From Hippophae tibetana (taxonomy: Eukaryota > Streptophyta > Magnoliopsida > Rosales > Elaeagnaceae), in assembly GCA_037013495.1 (NCBI GenBank), contig CM072812.1, positions 79,929,340 to 79,993,339 on the forward strand: a DNA stretch of 64,000 nucleotides, written 5' to 3'. Below are positions 24,689 to 36,030 of this stretch, piece by piece. Positions within the stretch are counted from its first letter, which is position 1. Each line of letters begins with the position of its first letter. Under the pieces are notes generated by a model. It was not told the origin of the DNA and ran no database searches. It worked only from the letters and a program-made list of their open reading frames with translations. A program made the translations under genes and the position numbers.

Positions 24689-24737
24689 ACGTCTTGCTAA
24701 GACGTTAAACTAAGCGCTCGATGGGAGGCAACCCATC
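24689..24737 (+). other. A6 double hairpin motif
   Basis: ACGTCTTGCTAAGACGT (7-base stem, 3-base loop, 24689-24705) followed by GATGGGAGGCAACCCATC (6-base stem, 6-base loop, 24720-24737). The same pair stands after pol in A7 (46159-46208) and between the two gag modules of A7 (41169-41217). Confidence 0.7.
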
Positions 24738-26585
24738 ATTTTAGGTAATTTTCTGTTATTTATTTTATTTACTTAATTTGATTGTTCATTTTAGTTTAAT
24801 AATTTTTAAATTGTTAAAACTAAAAATATTTGTTGAGATGTTAGAAGTTTACAGCGATCTGTCTGTATACACTTTAATAATGAATATGATGGATGCACCT
24901 GTATTTCTCCATTACTACTTACACATTCTCAAGAAATAGGTAATCTTTCTTCTCTTTTCTCTTTATCTTTAATTTAGAGTTGTTACATTGAGGACAATGT
25001 ACGTTCTAGGTTGGGGGTGGTGAAAAGTTACCATGCTTAATTAAAAAAAAATTAACAATTTAAAAATTAAAAAAAAAATTATATATTTTCTCACAAAAAA
25101 TTATCATTGCTTTAAATCAAATTTAAGTAAATAATTAAGTCTTTTGTACTGTTATATTAATTTTTGAAAACATATCATGAAATATTTTGTAATTATTTTT
25201 GATAATTAGTTAGTTTTTGTCATAACTAGTATTTCTTGATAAAATGTGGAAATTATATTAAACCCAAAATCGGTGTTTATGAATTTTTTTTAGTGGAGAC
25301 TACCCTTGTGAGATATAATTTGAGCCTAATTTCTTTTATTCAGAGTGAAATATATATTTTTTCTACTCCAAACACATTTCTTATTTATTCAAAAAGTTTA
25401 GATGATCTCTATAGGTATTAGCATTGAATGTATGAATTTTTTCTCATCTTAATAGAGTATCATATATTTTTTATTATTATTTTTGCTTAGATTAAATGAT
25501 TTGAGTAGAAATTGATAGTATATGCTTATATCTCATTTATGCATGACTGCTACAAAAACAAAAAGACATATCTGGGGTTACCTAAACCAAGATCAAACAG
25601 AAAAGCCACAAAATTAACCACTCACCAAAATCCAAAATAAATGTACAATCTGTACATGGGTTGACTCTCTAAAATATACATATATTGAAAAAAAAATAGA
25701 GAGATAAAAAAAATATAGTATCATATACATACTATGACCTATATTCCCTACAAAGTTGTGAGTACAGGCTAATTACAAAAGAAAGATATAGGAAGTAATT
25801 CCCTAAAAAGTCATTGCAATTTCTTCATTTGTAAAAAGCATATATCTTGAAATTCTTTCTTAATGAGTTTGATTTATGCATGAAAATGATTTTTATATAT
25901 GATATCTTTATAATTTATACATTCGATTCCTTTCATGAGATCAATGTTAAAACAACACTTTGAGCCTTTATTCTTTATACATATGCGAACCTATTAGTTC
26001 ATTTCTATACATCAACTCTTTCGCATATAAATTAGTATGAGTGTTTGAACCCATAGGATTCAGTGTTTTGAGAGTATTGACTTGTGAGGAATAGAGTCGA
26101 AGCGAATTCTGATTCATGACACTGAAATTGGGTGAAATTAAATTGATACATTTTTGACATGAAATATGAAAATGATATTCGACTAATTATTATAATAAAT
26201 CATGATTGTTTAAAGAGATTAAAATAACTTATGCTTGAGATTTTAATTATGATCTTAAAAGAGATTAAAAAGTAAGAGACATTTTTATGATATGTTGTTT
26301 TCTTTTATTCTTAAATTAATTTTTGATTTTGTTGTAATTTTAGTTTTTGATTTGATTGTTTTTATTTCTTTTGATTTTTATATTTAGTGCAATGTTTGTG
26401 GGTATCATTACTGAAAACCCTCACGAGACTCAAACTCGTCCACTAGGGCAACCTAGGGGTTTAACGGCTTATTGCATAGGCTAAATGCAACCGTTTCAAT
26501 CCACGAAAGTGATTTAGGATAGTTTAATTTTTAGTTTTTATCGCTTCTCTTGCTAAGGGACTAGCAAGAAGCTGGTTGGGGGTTG
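24738..26585 (+). other. A6 3' untranslated tail and PPT
   Basis: Non-coding and closely matching 46200-48172 of A7. It includes ACATTGAGGACAATGT near 24987, the pre-PPT stem-loop CTTGCTA/TAGCAAG (26549-26555 and 26562-26568), and the G-rich PPT GGTTGGGGGTTG ending at 26585. Confidence 0.85.
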
Positions 26586-28488
26586 TGATGAGTGCTCAAA
26601 AAGCACTAAAATAACCATGATTTTATGCACATTAATTGATTAAAAATATATATATTTATATGTTTTATCATATATTTATATAAATTTGTCTTTTTCGGAA
26701 TCACGGGTATTTTTATTGTTTTTCAGGTATTTTGGCTTAAAAATGCAACTTAAAGACTCAAAGAAGAATACTGGAAGCAATACATCACAAATATATTAAT
26801 AAATAAATGGGGAAAGGTCAACAAATATGGAAAAATTGGACAAAATGGGTCAAAAAGGACAAAAATGTCAAAAAGGAGAAAAACGCGCCGCCGCGCCCAG
26901 CTCCGCCCCAAGCTGCGCGCGCGGGCACTGTTCATCCGCGCAGCACTGCGCGCGCGGGTACTGTTCATCCGCACGCGCCGACACCCATTTTTCACGTGCA
27001 GCCACCCCATGATGTCAGCACGACGTCATTAATGACCTCAGCAATTCCAATACGCATTTTTACATTTTTTTACTCATTTTTTCTCTCCATCCTCACCTAT
27101 AAATACCCCCCTTCCCTTCACTTCAAAACACACCTAAAAACACCTCCAAATACATTCTTTTCTCTCTTTTCTTAGATTTTTAAGATTCTTTAGTTTTTCT
27201 TAGTTTTTCTTATGTTTTCTTAGTTTTTAGCTTTTCTTAGTTAATTTCTCTTAGATTTAGAGTTCTTCCCTTTTTGGGAAGAACTAGTTATGTTTTTGTA
27301 ATATTTTAGCTCTTTGATTCAATAAATGGGAGTGCAAATTCCGCTTGTAGTTTTTCTAGCAACGGGAATAGCGTCGAAGGTCTGTAAGGATTTTATTTTC
27401 TTTACAGTTATTTTTTATGCTTTATTCTTACATGTTATATTTAATTTGTCTGTGATTAAATTTAACTGTGCTGGCTGTTTATAATCATGATGTAATAATA
27501 ACGTTGTTATGCTTGCGAAATATTAAATAGGTGAAAATTTCTAAAATGAATTGATTTTATTTTTATTCAAGATTTTTATATTAAAAATGTTAGAGAGAAA
27601 TATATTATTTTTCATTACAAACTTAAAACTGAAAATTAGATTTTAAGGTTTAGTTATCCGGTCTGATTTAGAGTAGTGCTCTTTTATTTGATGGTACAAT
27701 CGCCCGGTAGTTAGAGTGAAGCTCTATTTCAAAAGTTTTTATAAGAATTATTATCTGAAAATGTATTGACGACATGTTTTCAGTAGTGGTTTTAAAACTT
27801 GAAAGTTAGTACTCGGATAACTAAATTCTTAGGTTTAATTTGGACACCTTGAATAAAGTTTAAACTGTCTAACCCCACCAAAGGTGGCATTTAAATGGTT
27901 CATTTTCAATCTCTTAGAAAAAGGAATTAATTTAATTAGGCAAATTAGTTATCAACCCCACCCATAGGTGTTAATTGATTTTTTTAGTTAACAAAGAATA
28001 TCTAACCCCACCAAAGGTGGTATTCATACAAAAAAGGGAGAATCAATAAATATCAATTCATATCTTTAATAACCTAGATAATATGAGCAAGCATAATTAA
28101 CTTAGTTATTATATCCATAAATACTCCGCCATTATAAATGATAAAATTTGCATAAATGTTTATTGAATCTATGTTTATTTTTATGTAAGTAGATTAAAAA
28201 CACAAAAACCCCAAAATATCGTGACAGGATGTTTAGGATTTAATTTCGTTTTTAGAAGTTTGAATAATAAATTAAAAACCACACACATTCCTTCCTTAGA
28301 TCGACCTTGGGAGTATACTTATCATTTTCTTCGAAATGATTCGTGCACTTGCGAGAGTTTTATAAATATTAAAACCAAAGTATTGGCAAGAATCGGCGAT
28401 GCCGTTTTTCGCTAATCAAGTTTTTGGCGCCGTTGCCGGGGATTTGGTAATCAAGTTTTTGGCACCGTTGCCGGGGATTTGGTCATCA
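26586..28488 (+). repeat. A6 3' LTR
   Basis: 1903 bp, TGATGAGTGC to GGTCATCA, about 99 percent like 21191-23114 by eye. It also ends with two primer-site units (about 28415-28488), followed directly by the TAAGA duplication, which shows that these units belong to the LTR. Confidence 0.92.
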
Positions 28489-28493
28489 TAAGA
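28489..28493 (+). repeat. A6 target-site duplication, right copy
   Basis: TAAGA, paired with 21186-21190. Confidence 0.93.
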
Positions 28494-29103
28494 CCAAAGA
28501 AAGGTTATGCAAGAACATATCAAATGAATCTCCAAACACTGAGAAGTCGTCCATAAATATCTCAATGAAATTTTCCACCATGTTTGAGAAGATAGCCATC
28601 ATACACCTTTGAAAAGTGGCTGGGGCATTGCAAAGTCCAAACGACATTCTTCGAAATGCAAAAGTTCCATATGGACAAGTGAAAGTGGTCTTCTCTTGAT
28701 CCTCGGGTGTGATAGCAATTTGGTTGTATCCTGAATATCCATCCAAGAAACAATAGAAAGAATGTCCTACCAATCTGTCTAGCATTTGGTCAATAAATGG
28801 AAGAGGAAAATGATCCTTTCGAGTGGCCTTATTGAGCTTCCTATAATCCATGCATACTCGCCAACCCGTCACTTTCCTTGTGGGAATTAGCTCATTGTTG
28901 CTATTAACCTCCACTGTAATTCCTCCTTTCTTCGGAACACAACGAATTAGGCTGACCCAAGAGCTATCTGAAATAGGATAGATAATACCTACATCTAACC
29001 ATTTAATGATCTCATCTTTTACTACCTCTTTCATGATTGGATTCAGACGACGTTGATGCTCAATAGTAGGTTTGAAATCTTCCTCAAAAAAGATCTTGTG
29101 CAT
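28494..29103 (-). pseudogene. A5 reverse transcriptase, 5' part
   Basis: Typical Athila RT. It has the segment HKIFFEEDFKPTIEHQRRLN, then GWRVCMDYRKLNKATRKDHF, the fingers-palm stretch FLDGYSGYNQIAI, the segment TCPYGTFAFRRMSFGLCNAP, and the catalytic FMDD box near the left end. The domain continues on the far side of A6 at 21164. It copies element RNA into DNA using tRNA-Asp as primer. It is part of a fossil element. Confidence 0.9.
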
Positions 29104-29142
29104 GCATAGTGAAGGGCTAATTCCTTTAATGTCAGAGATAGA

Positions 29143-29898
29143 CTACCCTAATGCCAGCTTGTAATTTCTCAACACTCTTAACAACTTCTTTTCTTGATCT
29201 TCATCTAGAGATGCTGAAATAATCACAGGCATGGTTGACATTTCACCCAAATAAGCATACCTCAAATGGTTAGGCAATGGTTTAAGCTCTAATAGTGGTT
29301 TTTGTTCCATAGATTGCTTCACATAGGTAAACTTAGACGGTGCTACAACTTGTGTTGCCTCTTTTTCAGCTTGAAGACTAAAGAGTTGTGGGGATGCTTC
29401 AATTAACTTGAGATATTCAAGAGAATCAAAGTTATCAATAATATTGTCATTCACAAGTGCAAGTTCCAAAGCATTAGTACTCAAATTTTCCTTGAAATTG
29501 CTTTCAACTAAAGCATTTACCATGTCAACTCTGAGGCAATCATCAGATTCTATTGGAAATTTCATAGCTTTAAAGACATTGAAAGTTACCTCTTGGTCTT
29601 GAACTCTGATGGTGAGCTCTCCTTTTTGAACATCAATCAAAGTCCTACCAGTTGCTAAAAATGGTCTCCCGAGAATAATAGGAATCTCTTTATCTTCCTC
29701 CATGTCAAGAATTATGAAATATGCAGGAAAGATAAACTTGTCAACCTTGACAAGCACATCCTCTATAATGCCTCTTGGGTGTTTCAACAACCTATCTTCA
29801 AGTTGCAGAGTCACAGTGGTCGGTTGTGCTTCTCCTAATCCAAGTCTCTGATAGATGGATAGTGGCATTAAATTAATGTTTGCGCCCAGATCGCACAA
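29143..29898 (-). pseudogene. A5 protease region
   Basis: Retropepsin-like stretch with the active-site-type motif CDLGANINLMPLSIY near its start, then IILGRPFLATGRTLIDV, the second conserved block. DLGA replaces the DTGA or DSGA of many families and is normal for Athila. It cleaves the Gag-Pol precursor. The sequence after residue 130 is the variable linker to RT. Confidence 0.88.
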
Positions 29899-30068
29899 AG
29901 CTCTACCAAATTTTTTTTCACCAATAGTACAAGGAATGGTAAAACTTCCTGGATCTTTCAGCTTAGGTGGTATCTTCTTCTGAAGGATGGCACTACACTC
30001 TTATGTGAGAGCAACTGTCTCAAAATCACCTAACCTTCTTTTTTTAGACAGAATGTCTTTCATAAATT

Positions 30069-30898
30069 TCACATAACTGGGCATTTGCTCCAAGGCATCA
30101 GCAAAAGGAATGTAATATGAAGTTTCTTAAATACTTCAAGAAACTTGGAGAACTGTTTATCCAACTTTTGCTTGTGGAAGCGCTGAGGAAATGGAATTGG
30201 TGGATTATAAGGATCAAAATTATCTGGAAATGGTTTTTTTAAAGGATTTTCTGTTAATTCATTCTCTTCGACCCTCTCATTAGCTTTTTCTTGTTTTTCT
30301 GGGTCAATAGCTTTAGAACTAAGAGTTGGTGGAGAAATGGGCGTGTGTATTTCTTCTAACTCTTTTCCACTTCTGAATGTAACTACTTTACAATGCTCTT
30401 TTCCATCCCTTTTTGGATTGACTTCGGTATCACTAGGTAAAGCTCCCAAGTAGTGATAGATCCACATGGTAATGAATTCAACCAATTTTTATCCTTTTCC
30501 CTAATTGAAAAAGGAAAAAGTTTCAATCGAATAGCATCATTAGTGACTCCATTATGCCTAAGAGTGTCACAAATCTCTAGAAAGTTTGCAATATGGGAGT
30601 TTGGATCATCATGGGGTAAACCTCCAAATTGAACCGAAGTTTGAATCATATGAATTATTGTAGGCTTAATTTCAAAATTATTAGCTTTAATTGATGGTCT
30701 TCTTATGCTTGAATGAATGCCGCCAACCATAGGCACTGCATAATCTCTTAAGGATTTTGGTTCTTCTACTTCTGGAATTTCATTATCCATAACTAGATGT
30801 TCTAAGTTGTCTTGTTTATTATTTTTCTTTAAATTCAAAATAGTTCTATGGATTTCTAGATCTAAAGGAACTATGTCAAGATTTCTTATGTGTCGCAT
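30069..30898 (-). pseudogene. A5 gag
   Basis: Athila-type gag. Key stretches are FEIKPTIIHMIQTSVQFGGL, then DDPNSHIANFLEICDTLRHN, then IRLKLFPFSIREKDKNWLNS and LPCGSITTW. A charged proline-rich linker follows, leading toward protease. Gag would build the virus-like particle. The frame is not continuous over the whole region, so it is treated as a fossil. Confidence 0.88.
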
Positions 30899-31152
30899 AC
30901 AACGTTTTCCTTAATCCAAAAATCTAACAAGAAATAAGAAATAAATAGATCTAATAAAAATAAAAAATAAAAAATAAAAACATAAATAAACACACAAATC
31001 TAAGAAAATAACAGTAAGCAATAAAACCAAATATTAAATTTTTATTTTATTTTATTTTATTTTATTTTTTGAACTAAAATCAGATTAATTGGAATTAGTA
31101 TCAACAATGAAAATGGTAAAACAGAATTTCCCCAGCAACGGCGCCAAAAACT
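30899..31152 (-). other. A5 leader with primer binding site
   Basis: The primer site lies at 31129-31146; on the element's strand it reads TGGCGCCGTTGCTGGGGA, one base different from a perfect match to plant tRNA-Asp. It is separated from the LTR by six bases. The rest of the leader to gag is short and AT-rich. Confidence 0.88.
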
Positions 31153-33156
31153 TGTTGTCTGTTTTACAACACACAAAAAACGTACAAGTATACACGGTCA
31201 CAAGTAATAATATGATAAATAAATTATCGTTCCCACAGAGAAATGTTACCAACTCTTGTTAATTACTAAAATTATTTAAACCTAATTTTATTCAAACAAT
31301 CAATAATTTTATGCAGTTTGACTTAATCAATAATTTTGTTTCTTTTTAACAATTTTTATGAAGATTCTAGGATTGCAGTTTACCCAAATTAATTCACTTG
31401 AATATTTTATTCTCTCTTGATTTATGGTCTCATCTTTTAAGTTATTAACCAAGAACTCCTAATTTATCCATATATCTCTTTCAAGCTCCATACAGACACA
31501 TCCAGTTAAAATGATTCACTATATTCCTATGAGAATTAATTTCAACCAGATTTATTAAGTTCTGAGTTCTCAAAAAGTTACACATACAATAAAAGTATAT
31601 TTCTATCCCTTATGTATATACGTTATTTTATCCCGAGCAACACACAAAAATTCCTTTTTCAAGTTTATTTAAGTGACACATATCAGTTAATTAATCTTCC
31701 GATAATTAAAAGCATTTAAAGTAGGTAAAATAAACAAGTTAAAACAGTTCCACAAATCATTCAAAAATAATTACTTCAAGTTTCATAATTTACGTAACAC
31801 TGCAATCCTCGAACAAATAGATTAGTTCATAGCAGAAATTAAAATTACAACACCACAAAAATAAAACATTGCAGAGAAACAAAAATTAAAAGAAAATGAG
31901 TTAGGAGAAACTCTTTCACGATTCCTCAATGAAAAATAATTTCTTCCATTTCCTTCTTCTTCGTCAACCTCTTTCTCTGTAATTTCCCTAAGATAATACA
32001 CAACAAAAATGTCAAAATAAAATTTTTTGCGTGTAAAAGAGACACGCAGAGAGGAAAAATGAAAACTTCTTAAGAGGAAATAATTAAAGAAAACCAGAGA
32101 ACTGGAAAATCCTTGAAAAATTTGAGAGAGAACTCTCTGCTCAAAATAATGAAAAACGAAGAAGAGGATATTCTACAAAAAACTAAAACAAAACCAAAAA
32201 CGCGTCAAAATTAAAATTTCCGTAACATATATCCCCCACTTTTAAATTATTCCTTTTTTTTTTATTTTTTTATATTAGTGGGGGACACAAATAAATGGGG
32301 GGGAAATAAAAAAACATCACGCGTGAAAACAATTCTGCGCGTTTCTAATTTTTTTTCTTCTACGCATGCCACGTGTCGCCATGTGATTGGCTACGAGAAA
32401 TTCAGAGACATGTGTCAGCATTTCATTGGACGGGTAGGTCGGGCTCATGGAGAAACGATGGAGCGCAACACACGCGATTTTGTCGAAGAGTGGCTCGGTG
32501 CGCGACAGCTGGATCCACGTGCTTCAATCTGGACCGTTCAACTGATCCAACGGTGAGTGATGTGCCGCGGGGAAATTCTACGCAGTGGACATGTGGGCCC
32601 ACCCTGCACGCCAGTGGGCCCCACTCGGGCGCCGAGCCGCGTGAAACAGAATCTGCGCCCACGCGATTTTGTCGGGTGTGATTTGGATGCGTGAATCTCA
32701 GCCGTTTCTTCTTTGATCAGACGGTCCACGTTTCGTGCGTGGGTATGGCGCGTGGTTCTTCTCACCTGCGCAGAAAAATATACTTTCTTAATTGCATTTT
32801 GACCCACAAATGTATTTCAAATTACATTTTCAACTTTCTTTAATTACAGTTTAGCTCTTTTCTAATTTAAATTAATTTTTTAAACTTTTAATAATTTAGA
32901 TTAAGCCCGATTTAAATTTAAATTATATTTTCGACTTTTATAAGTTGTAATTAAACACTATTTTATTTGAAATTATATTTTTGGACACAAATTTGCAATT
33001 AAGTACGTTTTCGATACAAATTATTTAAATTTTATTAAAAAATATAAAAAACAATAAATACTAATTTATTCATCGAAAATTAACTATAATTATTAAGAAC
33101 ATAGCAATTATAATTAATAAAATAGGTGAAAATAACTATATAAAATACAGTTATCA
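31153..33156 (-). repeat. A5 5' LTR
   Basis: 2004 bp, starting TGTTGTCTG on the plus strand at 31153 and ending ...CAGTTATCA at 33156. It is the partner of 17515-19517. Confidence 0.92.
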
Positions 33157-33161
33157 CACGG
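33157..33161 (+). repeat. A5 target-site duplication, right copy
   Basis: CACGG, paired with 17510-17514. Confidence 0.9.
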
Positions 33162-35460
33162 ATTAAGATCTCCTCTTGAATAACTGAAATCTTAGATGTT
33201 ATAATCACGTGAATTGTAGCTCCATATCCTAAGTATACATATTTAAGATGTCCTAGGAGAGGTTTGAGCTCCAAGGTGGGTGCTTGCACAATGAAAAGAA
33301 AACATTTCTCATTAGATATGGAAATAAAAATATAGAAAAGATTGTACCTTGGGTTTATCTCTAAAGAATAGTCAAGAAGGTAACAATCTTCTTCAATTCC
33401 TCTACTTTGTCAATATCTCCCTCTTCATCAATTAAATATTCGGTTATTATAATATCTCTTATGACCTCCAATAGGTATGTACTTTCAACATCAATCATTT
33501 GATGCACTAAAAAGTCAAGTATATCAACATAAAAATAGGAATTGTAATCACTATGGTATCACTATGGTATCTCATTGCTTCAAAGATATTTAAGTGAATA
33601 ACCTCTCTGTCAAAATCCATAGTTAGTGTTTGGTATGAACATCTATCTTTATCCATTCGGTTCTTATGAATGATCTACCCAAAAGTGAGAGTGTGGACTT
33701 AATAGTGGAGTCATCTCTCATATCAAGCATATAAAAATTTACTAGGAAGATAAGCTCATTAACCAGCACTAAAACATCTTCCAAAACTCCCTTTGGATAA
33801 GCATTAGATGGATCAGCTAGTTGGATAACTATGCCAATTTATTTTAGGGGACTAAGATTTAAAGTAATTTGAAACTTTTAGATCTAACATAACCCTTTCA
33901 AATTTAGTGTTACCTATAATGTATGGTATGATGAAACTACCTGGATCCTTGCATTTTTGTAGAAGTTTCTTTTGTAAGACTACTAACACATTATCTCCCA
34001 TGTTTACTATTTCATTGTATTTGAGCTTTCTCATGTTGGTGCACAATTCTTTTAGAAATTTAGCATAGTATGACACTTACTTGATGGCACCCAATAGTGG
34101 ATATTAGCCTATATTTTCTGAAATGTTTTTAAGACTTCTTACTCATGTACATCCTTTTTTACTTTTGCAATCTTGCTAGGAAAAGGAATATGGGGTTCAT
34201 AAGTAGAAATTGAAACTTTAGATTGTACATTAGGTGGTTTTTTTCCCTTGTTATTGGTTGTCTTGGTTTTCACTTTGTCAAAATTGTTTATTTGTTCTTG
34301 AATTAACTCATCCTTAGTCTCATTTTCTTTGGTTTGCTCCTCATAATCTTCTTCAAGATGCTTACTATTTCTCAATAATATAACATTATCATTTTCTCAA
34401 GAATTGACCATTGGTTGAGAGAGGACTTTACTAGATACTTGTGCTTCTAGTCTCTCAATAGTGTACTATCTGAATCCATTTTCAAGGTTTTTGATACTAG
34501 ATATTGTGTCTTACTAAAACCTGAATGATTCTTGTTGGAACTTGATAGTATCTTGTTAGAACTGAGAACTTTTGGATGTTATCATATTTATCAAATCCTC
34601 TAAAGATTTACTTTGAGATGGATGAGGCTTTTATTTTCTCATTTGATAAGGTTGTCAGCCTCTTAAAAAATGAAAACCTAGTGGATTACTAAGGGAAACT
34701 TCTTGATTGCCTCCAGAAGAGATAAAGTTAGGATAATCCTTTTAACTAGGATTATAAGTGTTTGAGTAGGGATCAATTGTTTCCCTTTGGTATCCTTTGT
34801 ATCCTCCCATATCATTTACTTGTTCAACATTAGAATCTTGAATAGTAGGATACATATCTGTTGGGTGTCTAATGTGAGTGCAAATTCCACAAGCTTGAAC
34901 TTGTCTAATTTCTAATTGTTTCACAATTGAAGTGAGTATGCTTAGTTGTTATTCAATAGTACTAGAAACTCCTACTTCATTGACCTTTTATGGTGGGTTA
35001 GAACGGGTGCCAAACTATTCTACCCATTGTACTATTGAACACCACAAGTTTCTTTTCTGATTAGAGTGGTCATATAAGTTAAAAAATATTTCTCCAAGAA
35101 AAGCTGCTTCATCACATTCCAAATATTTATAGTCCTAGGTAGTACAACAACCCTTTAGCACTATTTTCTAAAGAGAATGTAAATGTTCTACGTTTTACTT
35201 GTTCTTCAGTAGTTCCATTAGGTTTCATGCTAGAACAGACCAAATGAAATTCCTTTAGATTCTTGTTTGGATCCTCACCAACTAGATCTCGAAACGTAGG
35301 TAAGAGATGGATCATACTAAACTTTAATTCAAGAGCATCATCATTATCATTATATTGAATGCATAATGGTTATTCATAATCATTTCAACGTGGATGGAAT
35401 GATTTGAATCGTTATATGAATTGCTTGAACTTGGAAGATTTATCTAAATTGCTTGCTCAA
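33162..35460 (-). pseudogene. A1 protease and gag relic
   Basis: Minus-strand pieces of an Athila gag-protease. Near 33080-33289 there is LELKPLLGHLKYVYLG, the typical linker after protease. Near 34742-34924 there is a cysteine-histidine segment ACGICTHIRHPTDMYP. Near 35127-35315 a gag piece reads GEDPNKNLKEFHLVCSSMKP followed by FSLENSAKGLLYYL. Many breaks. It joins 17509 across A5. Confidence 0.75.
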
Positions 35461-35718
35461 GAAATTGTGAATTTGATCTCAAATTATAACATGGGTTTAT
35501 TTACTATGACTTTGAAAAGCAAATAAAGGTTATAAAAAATTAAGTAAAAATAAAACACAAACAAATATAAATAAATCAAAATAAAAACACAGATAAAGAA
35601 TATATATATATTAATTTTTAATAATATTTTCTAATTTTTTTTATATATTTTAATACTTAAAAATAAATAAAATTAATTAAGAGTTTATTTAACAAAAAAT
35701 TGATAAGGTAGTAAAACT
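35461..35718 (-). other. A1 leader and decayed primer site
   Basis: AT-rich leader. The bases just before the LTR border (about 35699-35718) can be read as a strongly decayed tRNA-Asp primer site. No gene. Confidence 0.4.
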
Positions 35719-36030
35719 TGATACGGGTTAGATAAAAAGTCAATTTAAACTTTATTTTAAATTATTTAAGATGTAGTAAATTAGTATATAACAAGTAAGA
35801 GTCTTTCTGAGGATTTTGAAAAATAACTCATATTTATTAAAAAGCGGGGTTTTGATTTTGTAAACTAAAAATTAAATCTAACAACTAAATATTTATAAAT
35901 ATAAAAATAAAATAAAAATATTATGATTCAAATAAAAAAATGATTGTAGGATTATTTTCCACCACTATTATGTATTATAAATCAACAAAAATATATGATA
36001 TTCTGCTATTCTTTGACTATACCTATTTGG
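35719..36030 (-). repeat. A1 5' LTR, U5-side piece
   Basis: Begins TGATACGGGTTAGAT and is similar to 970-1290 over about 300 bases. Similarity fades near 36030, where unidentified sequence begins. Confidence 0.55.

Larger units (their letters stand above)
21191..28488 (+). mobile_element. A6: non-coding Athila-type LTR element, structurally whole
   Basis: LTRs are 21191-23114 and 26586-28488, with a tRNA-Asp primer site at 23121-23138, an internal region of 3471 bp, and a PPT next to 26586. Both termini and the TAAGA duplication are intact. The inside has no gag or pol. It holds AT-rich leader repeats, two tandem hairpins and the 3' Athila untranslated tail shared with A7. It therefore depended on proteins from a related element. 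LTRs differ by about 1 percent by eye, so it is younger than A5, as nesting requires. Each LTR ends with two extra copies of a primer-site unit, which is unusual. Confidence 0.93.
17515..33156 (-). mobile_element. A5: Athila-lineage element, minus strand, hosting A6
   Basis: LTRs are 31153-33156 (5') and 17515-19517 (3'), about 2.0 kb each, running from TGATAACTG to ACAGACAACA. It has a tRNA-Asp primer site (31129-31146), then gag, protease, RT and RNase H, only the beginning of integrase, an untranslated tail and a PPT (AAATTTGGGTG on the minus strand). Without A6 the internal part is about 4.3 kb, shorter than usual for Athila. LTRs differ at roughly 45 of 2000 sites by eye (about 2 percent), so insertion is recent, of the order of one to two million years with common plant rates. 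It is broken in the coding part, with a few breaks. It sits in the protease-RT part of A1. Confidence 0.92.
970..36030 (-). mobile_element. A1: outermost, heavily decayed Athila-lineage Ty3/gypsy relic
   Basis: Minus-strand element inferred from scattered parts in consistent order. From right to left these are a U5-side piece of the 5' LTR (35719-36030), a decayed primer site (about 35699-35718), gag (33900-35460), protease (33162-33900), RT/RNase H (15922-17509), a 3' untranslated tail (7097-8570) and a 3' LTR (6731-7096 plus 970-1989). The two LTR pieces share a TGAT...-TTAGAT start and the next roughly 300 bases with clear similarity. A2, C1, A4 and A5 sit inside this span. The coding parts carry many breaks, so it is an old fossil. 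Linking the left-hand tail and LTR to the right-hand gag-pol is inference; the continuity across A5 is well supported by its target duplication. Confidence 0.5.

Noticed and set aside
28420-28488. Reading the primer-site units at the right end of A6 as internal DNA of a truncated second element
   Set aside because: The TAAGA duplication follows directly after GGTCATCA, so the units end the LTR itself.
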